DNA of 41,736 nt from an uncultured Methanobrevibacter sp. (GCA_900320515.1 ONSJ01000025.1:1-41736); one strand, 5' to 3'; shown: positions 29,401 through 37,816, counted from the first letter of the stretch. Notes: generated from the sequence alone by a model not told the origin. A program made the numbers and translations.

Positions 29401-31407
29401 GCAATGGTTGACGGGCTTAACGGCAAATATGTTCCAGTCGGAGAAGGTGGAGAAATCGTAGTAAAACCTGCAATATTGCCGACCGGTAAAAACATGTTCC
29501 AGGACCAGTCAAGCGAACTTCCGACAATGGAGGCATGGGAATATGCAAAAACCCTTGCATTGCTGACACTGGCCGATTTAAATGACACAACAGAAAAGAT
29601 AATCATGGGAATCTGGTGTGTGGAAACCGCAAGGGATGACGGAGCGCTTGTTTCAACAGTGCTGTATCTTTTGGGAATGAAACCGGTCTGGACAGACTCA
29701 TCAAGTGCAGGCTATGATGATGAGGGAAACCCTACAGGTAAAAAAGTGGGTACAATGCCTGAAGTAATAAAGTTGGATGATTTGACACGTCCTGACGGAT
29801 GGGCCAAAAAGAGGATAGATGTAACAGTGATTACAAGCGGACTCTTCAGGGATTTATACTCATCACAGTCAATTTTAATGGACAATGCATACCGTGTTGC
29901 CCTTGCAAGATCATACCTGGCAATAACTGGAAATCAGACATTGATGAATTCTGCTGAAGGAAATTATTTAAAAGAGGCTCTTGAAGGAGTAATGGGAAGC
30001 ATCAATTATTATGGTGTTTCAAATGAGCCTTTGGATTCAAATTATGTGGCACAGCACTGGATTGAAGACACCTTATATTATAAAGATGTTGGCTATAATG
30101 CAAGCTATGCCGGCGAATGTGCAATAACAAGAATATTTGCACCGCCTAACGGCGATTATGGTGCTGGAATTTCAAAACTGGTATCAATGTCATGGACATG
30201 GAACGATACCTCAGAGCTATCTGACTTCTACCTTGGAAGAATGGGAAACATGTATTCCAAAAACTACTGGGGAGATACCAATCCGTTAGTATTTTTAAGA
30301 GCCCTTTCGAACTCAGATACAATTGTTGCCAGTCGTAACACCAACCAGTATGGTGTGCTTGATAATGATGACTTCTTCGATTACTGGGGAGGACTGTCCA
30401 TGACAGTTGAGGAGATTTCAGGCAAGGCTCCAAAATTCAACGTGCTGATGTATGCCAACAAGAACAGTGCATACATATCCTCTTTGGAAGAAGTAATGTA
30501 TCAGGAAATCGCTGCAAGATATGACAACCCTGACTGGATTAAGGGAATGATGAATGAAGGTTACAGCGGGGCCCGTTATATGTCTAACAAATTTGTAAGC
30601 AATTTGCATGGATGGCAGGTAACAAGGCCATCAGCAGTGACAGACGACTTGTGGAACAGGATTTACAATACATATTACAACGATAAATATGGAATTGGAG
30701 TTAAAGATTGGCTTATGAGTGGAAATAATGCTTATTCACTGATTTCAATGAGTGGAACAATGCTTACAACAATCCATGATGGCTATTGGAATGCGGACAA
30801 GGCCACAATAAGTGACATTGCAAACACCTGGGCGCAGGCAACAATCCAAAACGGTGTTGCATGCTGTGACTGCAGCTGTGGAAATATTGCAATGATGCAA
30901 TGGGCCGTACAATATGTGAATCCGGATATTCTGGCACAACTGCTTCCTAAACTATATCAGGCAACTAAAAATCCGGTTTTTGCAAACAATACTCAGTCCA
31001 CACAGCCTCCGGAAACTGAATCAACTAATAATCAAAAAGAAGCTTCCTCACAAAATCCGGTTAAAGGTTCAACCTCTTCTGCCACTGTTGCAACAAATTC
31101 AAGTTCAACTACTGCTCAAACTACCTCTCAAAATGGAGATAATGCTCAGGGAGAAGCATTTTCAAATGTAGGTGCAGGTTCAGAATCAGTTGAAGCGGGA
31201 AGCTCTCAGTCTGAAGGTGCGGACGTTAAAAAATCAGTTGAAATTAACCCAATAACATCACAGTCAGCCAGTGAAGTCGGTCTGTCACTTGCGGCCGTTA
31301 TAGCTATTTTATGCTTGATTATGGTTGTGGCTGTGGGATACTTTAGAAATGAAGATGATAAGGACAAAGTTCAAGATTTAGATAAGTTATTTAATGAAAG
31401 ACAATAG
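26419..31407 (+). CDS. Membrane-anchored, wall-side CobN/BchH-like chelatase homologue (HmuS-like)
   Basis: A 1662-aa protein starting with GTG behind GAGGGA. It has an N-terminal signal sequence (LFLIIIILSFFLFAQVSFA) and one C-terminal membrane segment near 1618-1642 followed by a charged tail. The large CobN/magnesium-chelatase-H domain spans roughly 130-1500, with the family signatures HATHEWLPGKE near 748, AKRRG..VIISHLTSP near 790-810 and RIDVTVITSGLFRDLY near 1132. Residues 1520-1610 are a Ser/Thr/Gln-rich linker typical of wall-spanning regions. Classical CobN is cytoplasmic and needs CobS/CobT, which are absent here. Export plus the following three genes instead match HmuS of bacterial hmuSTUV clusters, implicated in heme use and dechelation. 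In a methanogen the substrate could be a corrinoid, nickel tetrapyrrole or other metal chelate; this is inference. Confidence 0.85.
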   Translation: MDSHKRLFLIIIILSFFLFAQVSFAQSDSNMTLQDDSHDELSVGESNDLHESDAKNKTVFIISDNPGTNIIDSACDEIYNQDGLSGFNMVVRSGDQIKNMGEEELHSLFDKSDAFIGEWISTDVDSVLTKLLGKYPELSHKELFLILEPPSGNVNSGSSSINLIRNNTINYNKIFTSCSDSDLIDYFKNTKRGLNFNDVNSYITSTGAKFDNVFNKMVLYKDINDKENLKNQILFTLNILGYDFTYKAPNFTGSKTYGIYRDRWYSLDEYIATFFNKSKTRTVGILESTMYIASQQLHPVNAIIESLESKGYNVIPVYAAGGSAEQLRAMVEAWTSAGGDISGFLENSSKYDTYVDAIVSMVAYGVGGENFTKATAFFEELGVPIFRAIHSDFVSNEMWELGSTGLTTEKSDKWWHITIAETQGIIDATFIGGQSSYISNVTGARIVTYIPYERNVDLFTDRIDAWVDLKYTANAEKLISIIYYNYPPGKQNIGSSYLDTIASIYNILKTLKNEGYNVGELPTSVAELEDLMLKCGINVANWAPGELEKLANQSGVTLLPVSEYNEWFNSLDEIVKIQVREGPVAYIGELSRRAVELDYTVTIGDTIDDWYNQVVALLPEENSAASKSVLENIVNALKQYTSTRDESYYNLFQRYFNEFKALNVSGLNGWGEAPGNVMVINRDGIDYFVIPGLTYGNIFIAPEPQRGWESDIENLYHCTAVAPTHQYLAAYYYMQTKYHNAMIFTGRHATHEWLPGKEILLSSTDYGSVVVGDVPQLYFYIADGLGEAIQAKRRGFAVIISHLTSPMSYTHLYGNLTLMANSLTNPDKLRQLIIDNDYSTNLGLTKEEVQSLPNDLLVQKVNDFLTSMQSTLYPLGLHALGEPWSEADIASTVSAMLSQDHVLENNQGTLNLFTELANCYYSKGYDQLSALEREVILNKAYDIVKALIYWDVYTVNGILIGENEKFNNPTFLACLNLGKKYIDLINFSVSNELAAMVDGLNGKYVPVGEGGEIVVKPAILPTGKNMFQDQSSELPTMEAWEYAKTLALLTLADLNDTTEKIIMGIWCVETARDDGALVSTVLYLLGMKPVWTDSSSAGYDDEGNPTGKKVGTMPEVIKLDDLTRPDGWAKKRIDVTVITSGLFRDLYSSQSILMDNAYRVALARSYLAITGNQTLMNSAEGNYLKEALEGVMGSINYYGVSNEPLDSNYVAQHWIEDTLYYKDVGYNASYAGECAITRIFAPPNGDYGAGISKLVSMSWTWNDTSELSDFYLGRMGNMYSKNYWGDTNPLVFLRALSNSDTIVASRNTNQYGVLDNDDFFDYWGGLSMTVEEISGKAPKFNVLMYANKNSAYISSLEEVMYQEIAARYDNPDWIKGMMNEGYSGARYMSNKFVSNLHGWQVTRPSAVTDDLWNRIYNTYYNDKYGIGVKDWLMSGNNAYSLISMSGTMLTTIHDGYWNADKATISDIANTWAQATIQNGVACCDCSCGNIAMMQWAVQYVNPDILAQLLPKLYQATKNPVFANNTQSTQPPETESTNNQKEASSQNPVKGSTSSATVATNSSSTTAQTTSQNGDNAQGEAFSNVGAGSESVEAGSSQSEGADVKKSVEINPITSQSASEVGLSLAAVIAILCLIMVVAVGYFRNEDDKDKVQDLDKLFNERQ

Positions 31408-31416
31408 GTGTAGACA

Positions 31417-32124
31417 ATGGATGCGATTAATATTTTATGGCAGGTCGGAATTCTTTCGGCTGTTTTGATTTTTGGAATAAAGTTGGGCCTTGCAACAGGC
31501 CTTGCAAACATGTCAAAGAGATATTTGGCGGTGGTGTCAATAGGATATGGTGCGGGAGTTTTAATACTGACGGAAATTTCCTCATTTTTCACACAACAGA
31601 TTACGGATCTGATTTACACTTATAACTTTGAGTTTTTCCTGATTATGGCAATAATCATGATTTTGGCCGGTATATTTACAATCCGTGAATACAAGGTGTT
31701 TGAGAAAAATACGACAGCAGCCACCTGCATGGCTATTGTTGCGCCATGTCCGTGCTGTTTTGGATCAATCATTGTAAGCATAATGCTTGTTGCACCGACT
31801 GTAGGTTTGGGATTAATGAATTTGAGTGTTATTGTAGCGATAGCATTGGTTTTGACAATTGTTGTAACTTATTATGCATCCAATTACCTGGTAAGATTCA
31901 TTGACAAGCCATATCCTATTGTGCTTGGCAATTTCATGTTCTTTTTGGGAATTTATTTCCTTCTCTCAGCGTTATTTTTGCCAAATATCACAGCAATGAT
32001 TCAAAATCCGATGGAGGCAATATCAATAGCTTCACCATACTCACTGATTGGGGCATTGGTCCTGGTGCTTGTAATAGTGTTGATTGGCGGAGTAATATCA
32101 AGGAGAAGCAGTAATTTTAATTAG
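31417..32124 (+). CDS. DUF2162 putative transporter (HmuT-like membrane protein)
   Basis: A 235-aa integral membrane protein with six or so hydrophobic segments. The second half of the third segment carries CPCCFGS near residues 110-113, a cysteine motif typical of DUF2162 predicted transporters, which could bind a metal or thiol-active ligand. It starts 9 bases after the CobN-like gene stops and ends 8 bases before the ExbB-like gene, so it is part of the operon. In bacterial hmu loci the gene in this position encodes a permease-like protein. It may be the channel through which the released metal or the tetrapyrrole crosses the membrane. Transport direction and substrate cannot be seen. Confidence 0.75.
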   Translation: MDAINILWQVGILSAVLIFGIKLGLATGLANMSKRYLAVVSIGYGAGVLILTEISSFFTQQITDLIYTYNFEFFLIMAIIMILAGIFTIREYKVFEKNTTAATCMAIVAPCPCCFGSIIVSIMLVAPTVGLGLMNLSVIVAIALVLTIVVTYYASNYLVRFIDKPYPIVLGNFMFFLGIYFLLSALFLPNITAMIQNPMEAISIASPYSLIGALVLVLVIVLIGGVISRRSSNFN

Positions 32125-32132
32125 GTGATTTA

Positions 32133-32777
32133 ATGGTATCAACAATTCCTGGAAGTGAAGTATTAACATCAACATTGAACATGATTTCACAGAGCCTGCA
32201 AATTCCAGTAATCATATTTCTGGTGGTTTTTGCGATTTTTGCAGTATTGGCTATTGGAGGTCTGATTTCGGAGTACACCTCCAGAAAGAAAATCACTCCC
32301 GATTTGATTGAGGAGCTGATTTATGCAATAGCTAATGCAGGTTCATTGGAAGAAATAAAAAATATTATTCAAAATGCAAAAATTTACGAGTCTCAAAAGG
32401 TTGTTCTAATCAAGATATTGCGTTCACATTCCTTAACTCATGATTCAAGGCAGGCTTTGGCTAAAAAGCTAATCGAGTTTGAGGAAAACAAGTTCGCAAA
32501 ATCAATCGAGAGGACCGATGTCGTTACCCGTATAGGTCCTACATTGGGACTGATGGGTACATTGATACCTATGGGTCCTGGACTTGCAGCTTTGGGTGCA
32601 GGTGATGTCAATACATTGGCCAATGCGATTATTGTTGCATTTGATACCACTGTTGTGGGTATCGGTGCGGGGGCTGTTGCTTATTTCGTGTCAAAAGTAA
32701 GGCGAAGATGGTATGAGGAATACTTGTCCAACCTTGATGCCCTTGCAGATGCGCTTCTTGATAAATTAAGTCAATAG
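32133..32777 (+). CDS. MotA/TolQ/ExbB-type proton channel protein (HmuU-like)
   Basis: A 214-aa protein with a first membrane segment at about 22-47, a cytoplasmic part to about 125, and two further segments containing GPTLGLMGTLIPMGPGLAAL and FDTTVVGIGAGAVAYFV, the signature of the MotA/TolQ/ExbB family (PF01618). With an ExbD/TolR-like partner these proteins use the ion gradient to drive mechanical work at a distance. The partner here is likely the DUF2149 protein encoded 11 bp downstream. No TonB gene is visible and there is no outer membrane, so the complex may energise the large wall-side CobN-like protein or the DUF2162 channel. The operon position matches hmuU. Confidence 0.88.
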   Translation: MVSTIPGSEVLTSTLNMISQSLQIPVIIFLVVFAIFAVLAIGGLISEYTSRKKITPDLIEELIYAIANAGSLEEIKNIIQNAKIYESQKVVLIKILRSHSLTHDSRQALAKKLIEFEENKFAKSIERTDVVTRIGPTLGLMGTLIPMGPGLAALGAGDVNTLANAIIVAFDTTVVGIGAGAVAYFVSKVRRRWYEEYLSNLDALADALLDKLSQ

Positions 32778-32788
32778 GGGTTTTAGCT

Positions 32789-33115
32789 ATGGTTCGAGAA
32801 AAAGGACGCAAACGTTTTTCAGAAGCTGAAGAGGACCCTATGGCTGGAACATCCAACCTTGTCGATGCGATGCTTGTAATCGCTGTGGGTTTATTGATAT
32901 TTGTGGTGATAAGCTGGAATATGCAGAGTGTTGTGTTTCAGGATAGCCAGCAGCAGCCAATAGAGCAGTCATCTCCAGATGTGACTGAAGTGAGTGAAGG
33001 ACAGGCTCTGAATGAAACTCCGGACACTTCAAACAGTTCAGGTCAGGGCTATATGGAGATGGGTAAGGTCTATAAGGATCCTTCAACGGGCAAGCTGATT
33101 ATGGTTGAAGGTTAA
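32789..33115 (+). CDS. DUF2149 protein, ExbD-like partner (HmuV-like)
   Basis: A 108-aa protein with a basic N-terminus (VREKGRKRFSE), then DPMAGTSNLVDAMLVIAVGLLIFVVI, a single membrane segment with an Asp at its start, as in ExbD/TolR where this Asp carries protons. A Gln/Ser-rich spacer and a short C-terminal domain (MGKVYKDPSTGKLIMVEG) on the outer side follow. This layout and the neighbour identify the DUF2149 family. It likely forms the ion channel with the ExbB-like protein. A T-tract directly after the stop probably ends the operon transcript. Confidence 0.8.
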   Translation: MVREKGRKRFSEAEEDPMAGTSNLVDAMLVIAVGLLIFVVISWNMQSVVFQDSQQQPIEQSSPDVTEVSEGQALNETPDTSNSSGQGYMEMGKVYKDPSTGKLIMVEG

Positions 33116-33125
33116 AATTTTTTTA

Positions 33126-33358
33126 CATGGTAATACTTTTTTAGCATTTTATACCTTGGTTTTAATGAAAAGTATTACTAAAATTCTTATTTTTTCTTGT
33201 TCTTTTATATAATAGTATTATTTTTTGTAAAAAAACGATTTTAGAAAGATTTATATTAGTATTACTTTAAAGTAAAATTGTACTAATGATATTAATATAA
33301 ATGTAAATTATTTTATTACAGAGTTGGTACGAAAATATATTTTCAAAATGGGATTATT
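33126..33358 (+). promoter_or_regulatory. Three palindromic operator-like sites and promoter before the DUF3344 adhesin
   Basis: GGTAATACTTTT (core 33129-33137), AAAAGTATTACTAAA (33168-33182) and ATTAGTATTACTTTA (33255-33269) carry the same GTA-W-TAC core palindrome as the sites before the CobN-like operon. TATA-like TTTATATAAT lies at 33204-33213 between sites 2 and 3; a second AT-rich TATA candidate lies near 33291. TGTAAATTATTTTATTACA at 33302-33320 is a further small inverted repeat. GGGA just before the ATG is a weak ribosome-binding site. Confidence 0.55.
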
Positions 33359-36300
33359 ATGAGAAATAAAAAAATTTTGTTTATATCTATTTTTATTTTA
33401 ATGATTGTCCTCTCAATTGGTGCAGTGTCTGCGCAAGACGCAGATGATGCAGTTGCATCAACAGACGACGATGCTATCGCGTCAACAAATGATGATACTA
33501 TTTTGGAAGATTCAGAACCTATTTCAGGTACTGCTTCCGGGGGAGTGGATGTCGTAACTGAAAATCCATGGAATACAAGCGGAGAGTTAAGTTACGATAT
33601 TCCGGCTGATGCAAAGACAATTAAGAGTGCTGATGTTTATGTGAATGTTTATGGGGGTAGTGCTGCAAATACTTACGGTGCTAACGCTAATGTTACCATT
33701 ACAACTGCAAATGGTGAACCCACTAAATATTATGAATCATTATGGATTCCTGAAGGAACAACAGATGGTGCTGTCTATACAGTAAATAACCATACAAACA
33801 AATGTTACTCAGATTATATGATTCATTATAATATAACCAGTTTATTGGACGGTTTAAATGGAACCAAACTTAAAATCAATGTTGATACATTTAAATATGA
33901 AAATAAATCATTTGACGGTAGAATCAAATTAATCGCTTTAGTTTTAGCTTATAATGATGATAGTGACAATGAAACTATCAGCTACTGGATTAATAGCACT
34001 CAATTGTGGACCAAATCTAATGTTACAATTGACTTCAATACGCTAGGTAAATCTGGTGTTTCAACCTTAACAAATGTTGTTCTCTCAAGTGGTGATGGTG
34101 CTTATACCATTAATGATAAGCGCTTACTTGAAGCAATTATTCATAAATCTGGTAATTTTTATCAATATAATGAATGGGATGTCAGTAAACTTGTGGATGT
34201 ATCTAAAAACACATCACTCAATGTCGCTTATGCGGGAACAAGTGCTTACGGTTCAATCAAGAATGTGCTTTCAGTCCTTATAATCAATGATATAAGATCT
34301 GACATATCCGTACTTCCGGAATATGTTTCTAGAAGTAGCGGTGTCATCACTGCTATGGATGCTTTTGCAGGTACCAACAACACTTTAACCGTTACACTCA
34401 GTGCCAGCAAAGCTGGAAAATATGTTGTTAGATTATATGCAGATGGTGGTGTTGTAAATGAAACCGAAGTTGAGTTAACTACAAGTTCCAAAGATATATT
34501 TATAACCGACCCTACCATTAGGCCGGTTGATGAAACCACTGTTAACGGTGCGGAAAATAAAAATGTTAATTACACTGTTGAGTTATTGTTGAACGGTGCA
34601 ACCATCAATTCTACTTCATTAGTTCTTCCTATTTTATACAATGGTTATTTAGGTAAGGATTTAGCTTATCCTGCAAGTGGAATGGCAGCATTGGACCCTA
34701 TTGTTATCAACGGAGATATTGTCGTTGATGTTAAAACAGATTACCTGTCCGGTGCAACCAATCTTAACAAGACAGATGTTTGGACTATCAATCTTGGTGA
34801 TGATTCAACAATTGTGAAATCATTTGTTTATGTGCCTTATACATGGGCTGATCCATCTATTGAAGGTGTAAACATGTTTAATGTCACATTCAATGGTGAA
34901 AAGATTACTCCTATTGCTTTTTACAGAGACCAAGCTAACGTAGGTACAGCTTCTGGCAGAAATGGTTATGGAGTACTAATTTATGACGTCACTAGTTTAA
35001 TCAACAAATCAGGCAATAACACTTTGGCATTGAATAAATCCACCACATACCCTGGTGTTTATTCTTCTGCATTTGTTTACATGTACAACACTACAAACAG
35101 CAATTACATTAAGGAAATCTACATTAACCATGGCGCTGATCTACTTTACAACAATTATAACAATGCAAAAAGACCAGTCAAGTCAGATTCAACATTTGTC
35201 GTTAATCCAAATGTAGTTTCAAATGCAACCTTTTATGTGTTCGCATCAAACGGACAGAATAATTATGCTGATTTGGTATTTAACGGTGAAACCACTAAAA
35301 ATATTTTTGCCGACGGTGGATCTTACCTCACAACTTATAAGAAATTAGATGTCACTGGCAAGATTAAAGCTACTAACTCCGTTTCAGTTGTCGGTGCAGG
35401 TAAAGGAACTTTCCTAGCATTGCATCAAATCATGGTTTTAACCAAAAATCTGGATGACATTGAAATCACCTCCATAACTCCTGAATACACTAGTGTCCCT
35501 TCAGCTTATGCAGGTACAAACAATGCAATCACATTTAAAATCGAAGCCCTTAAGGAAGCCAAATTCAATGTTACCTTATTGGCCGACGGCAAAGCGGTTA
35601 ATTCAACTGAAGTCAGTTTAGTAGCAGGCTCAAACACATTCATGCTTATTGACCCAACAATCAGGGAAGTTGACGCATCCACAGTCAACGGCGCTGCAAA
35701 TAAGAAAGTTAACTATACTATCCAAGTGTCTTCCGGTGATAAGAATGTTACAAATTCCACAATCAGCATTCCTGTTTTATACAACGGTAATTTAGGCAAA
35801 GACTTAGCTTATCCTGCCGGCGGAATGGAATCATTCCTAAACATTACAATCAACGGCGACATTGTCATTGACGTCAAAGATGTTTCATCCTATCTTGGCT
35901 CTAGTGCAAAGAACAGAACCGATGTTTGGACTGTTAGCTTGGATTCCAAATCAAGCGTTGTCAAATCATACATCTATGTTCCTTATAACTGGTTCAACGG
36001 TAAGAAGTACACTGAAGATGTTACAATGTTCAATGTAACATTCAACGGTGCATCTATTGCTCCTGTAGCATGGTATAGGGATCAAAGCAATTTAGGCGGA
36101 TATGGTATGTATGGATACGGCGTATTGGTTTACGATGTGACTGATTTGATCAAATCCGGTGAAAACTCATTTGTATTGATTAAGAAATACGCTGACACCC
36201 CTGCGGTTTATCCATCAGTATTGATGTACATGTACAACACTACCGGCAGTGCAGTAATCAAAAATGTATATATTTCAAATGGTGCTGACCTTCTCGCTGG

Positions 36301-37159
36301 AACCTCCAACAATGTTGCAAAAAGACCAGTCAAAGCAGATTCAACCATTGATGTAAAAATCGCTGATACCGCACAATTATACATCTTTGCAGCCAGCGCA
36401 CAAAATGGTGAAGGAAGTATAGTGTTCAATGGCCAAACTTATGAAAATGTTTGGAACGGAACCAGTTCAACCACTGATTTATACACTATTGACATTACTG
36501 GTAGCGTCAAAGGCTCAAACAACATTTCATTCGTAGCTACAGGTTCCACTATTTTAGCATTGCAGCAAATCATTGTAACAACTCAAAAAGCTCCAACTAC
36601 AATTGTTGCTCCTAGCGTAACAACAACTTACCAAATCGGCAAAAACTTGGTTGTCACTTTAAAAGAAGTAAATGGAAATGCAATTGCAAACGCTAAAGTC
36701 ACTGTTACATTCAACGGTAAAGCTACAGTCCTGACCACTGATGCAAATGGACAGGCTACATTAGCTATTCCTGCTAATTTGGTTCCTAAGACCTATGCTG
36801 TAAGTATTTCCTATGATGGTGATGCAACACACTTGAAATCAACCGCCAGCACCAGTGTTGTTGTCAAAAAGGCTGCTGTTAAATTGACCGCTAAAAAGAA
36901 AACTTTCAAAGCAAAAGTCAAAACCAAAAAATACACTGTTACCTTGAAAGACAACAAAGGAAAAGCGATGAAAAAAGTAAAACTCACCTTAAAAGTTAAG
37001 GGCAAAACCTACAAGGCAACAACCAATGCTAAAGGTAAAGCAACATTTAAAATCAAAAAATTAACTAAAAAAGGTAAATACACCGCTAAAGTCACTTTCA
37101 AAGGCAATGCAAACTTTAACAAATTGGTCAAAAAAGTTAAAATAACTGTTAAAAAATAG
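33359..37159 (+). CDS. Adhesin-like surface protein with three DUF3344-like units (1266 aa)
   Basis: A secreted protein with a signal peptide ending near AVSAQD. Three DUF3344-type units (PF11824-like) lie at about 57-325, 423-700 and 805-1080. Units 2 and 3 share LYNG-LGKDLAYPA-GM, KTDVWT/NRTDVWT, NMFNVTFNG, VYMYNTT and ADLL motifs. Between the units sit CARDB/Ig-like linkers of about 100 residues (TNNAITFKIEALKEAKFNVTL type). An Ig-like domain (about 1080-1172) and a Lys-rich C-terminal domain (KKKTFKAK to the end) close the protein; the latter closely resembles the end of the 744-aa adhesin and is a probable pseudomurein anchor. The shared palindromes upstream suggest co-regulation with the HmuSTUV-like operon just before it, so this may be a receptor for the same substrate. 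The ligand is unknown. Confidence 0.85.
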   Translation: MRNKKILFISIFILMIVLSIGAVSAQDADDAVASTDDDAIASTNDDTILEDSEPISGTASGGVDVVTENPWNTSGELSYDIPADAKTIKSADVYVNVYGGSAANTYGANANVTITTANGEPTKYYESLWIPEGTTDGAVYTVNNHTNKCYSDYMIHYNITSLLDGLNGTKLKINVDTFKYENKSFDGRIKLIALVLAYNDDSDNETISYWINSTQLWTKSNVTIDFNTLGKSGVSTLTNVVLSSGDGAYTINDKRLLEAIIHKSGNFYQYNEWDVSKLVDVSKNTSLNVAYAGTSAYGSIKNVLSVLIINDIRSDISVLPEYVSRSSGVITAMDAFAGTNNTLTVTLSASKAGKYVVRLYADGGVVNETEVELTTSSKDIFITDPTIRPVDETTVNGAENKNVNYTVELLLNGATINSTSLVLPILYNGYLGKDLAYPASGMAALDPIVINGDIVVDVKTDYLSGATNLNKTDVWTINLGDDSTIVKSFVYVPYTWADPSIEGVNMFNVTFNGEKITPIAFYRDQANVGTASGRNGYGVLIYDVTSLINKSGNNTLALNKSTTYPGVYSSAFVYMYNTTNSNYIKEIYINHGADLLYNNYNNAKRPVKSDSTFVVNPNVVSNATFYVFASNGQNNYADLVFNGETTKNIFADGGSYLTTYKKLDVTGKIKATNSVSVVGAGKGTFLALHQIMVLTKNLDDIEITSITPEYTSVPSAYAGTNNAITFKIEALKEAKFNVTLLADGKAVNSTEVSLVAGSNTFMLIDPTIREVDASTVNGAANKKVNYTIQVSSGDKNVTNSTISIPVLYNGNLGKDLAYPAGGMESFLNITINGDIVIDVKDVSSYLGSSAKNRTDVWTVSLDSKSSVVKSYIYVPYNWFNGKKYTEDVTMFNVTFNGASIAPVAWYRDQSNLGGYGMYGYGVLVYDVTDLIKSGENSFVLIKKYADTPAVYPSVLMYMYNTTGSAVIKNVYISNGADLLAGTSNNVAKRPVKADSTIDVKIADTAQLYIFAASAQNGEGSIVFNGQTYENVWNGTSSTTDLYTIDITGSVKGSNNISFVATGSTILALQQIIVTTQKAPTTIVAPSVTTTYQIGKNLVVTLKEVNGNAIANAKVTVTFNGKATVLTTDANGQATLAIPANLVPKTYAVSISYDGDATHLKSTASTSVVVKKAAVKLTAKKKTFKAKVKTKKYTVTLKDNKGKAMKKVKLTLKVKGKTYKATTNAKGKATFKIKKLTKKGKYTAKVTFKGNANFNKLVKKVKITVKK

Positions 37160-37195
37160 AGATTAATTTCTCTATTTTTCCATTTCTTTTTTTCA
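37154..37195 (+). terminator. Hairpin terminator overlapping the stop of the DUF3344 adhesin gene
   Basis: AAATAGAGA (37154-37162) and TCTCTATTT (37169-37177) form a perfect 9-bp stem with a 6-nt loop, followed by T-rich sequence. The TAG stop lies in the left arm. Confidence 0.75.
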
Positions 37196-37231
37196 CAAAA
37201 TATTTTAACTTATTTATCTAAAACTATTTTT

Positions 37232-37816
37232 ATGAAAGTCTTTGGAATCTGTGCAAGCCCGAGAAACGACACAACATATTATGTTCTCACTCAGGCTCTG
37301 GAGAAACTTGAAAGCCAGAATTTTGAAACTGAAATCTTCACATGCCACGCTAAGGATATCAAGCCATGCATGCATTGCGATTATTGCCTTGAAAACAAAA
37401 AGTGCATCATTCAGGATGATATGGGTGAAGTATATGAAAATCTCTTGAGTGCAGACGGCATCATTCTTGCAACTCCAGTCCAGTCCGGATCGGTTTCCGC
37501 AAACCTTTCGATTATTATGGACAGGACACGTGCCCTGGAGGCCGTTGACTATAACATTTTAAGGGGCAAGATTGGAATGAGCATTGCAGTCGGCGGAGAC
37601 CGCACAGGAGGACAGGATTTTGCCCATCTGGCAAACATCACATATTTCATGATACACGGAATAATCCCGGTAAGTGGAGGGCCTTTCGGTTCCAATCTGG
37701 GCGCTTCCTTTTGGTCAAAGGACTCGATTGATGAAATAAGGAAAGATTCTTATGGTATGGAGTCTTTGGATAGGACTTTAAAGGAATTTGAAAATTTCTT
37801 AAATAAGTACATTTAA
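37232..37816 (+). CDS. Iron-sulfur flavoprotein (Isf) / NAD(P)H-dependent FMN reductase family
   Basis: A 194-aa flavodoxin-fold protein. The N-terminal GICASPRND is the FMN phosphate-binding loop. A compact cysteine motif, Cys46-x2-Cys49-x2-Cys52-x5-Cys58, matches the [4Fe-4S] site of methanogen iron-sulfur flavoproteins, in which electrons pass from ferredoxin through the cluster to FMN. The TPVQSGSVSANLSIIMDR and VGGDRTGGQ segments fit the flavin site of the same family. Family members are linked to oxygen or peroxide defence in methanogens. No ribosome-binding site is evident before the ATG, so the message may be leaderless. The next gene is 49 bp away with its own ribosome-binding site. 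Confidence 0.85.
   Translation: MKVFGICASPRNDTTYYVLTQALEKLESQNFETEIFTCHAKDIKPCMHCDYCLENKKCIIQDDMGEVYENLLSADGIILATPVQSGSVSANLSIIMDRTRALEAVDYNILRGKIGMSIAVGGDRTGGQDFAHLANITYFMIHGIIPVSGGPFGSNLGASFWSKDSIDEIRKDSYGMESLDRTLKEFENFLNKYI

Noticed and set aside
26419..31407. Annotation as a cytoplasmic cobaltochelatase for cobalamin synthesis
   Set aside because: The protein has a signal sequence, a Ser/Thr linker and a C-terminal membrane anchor, and its neighbours are not CobS/CobT or cobalamin genes.
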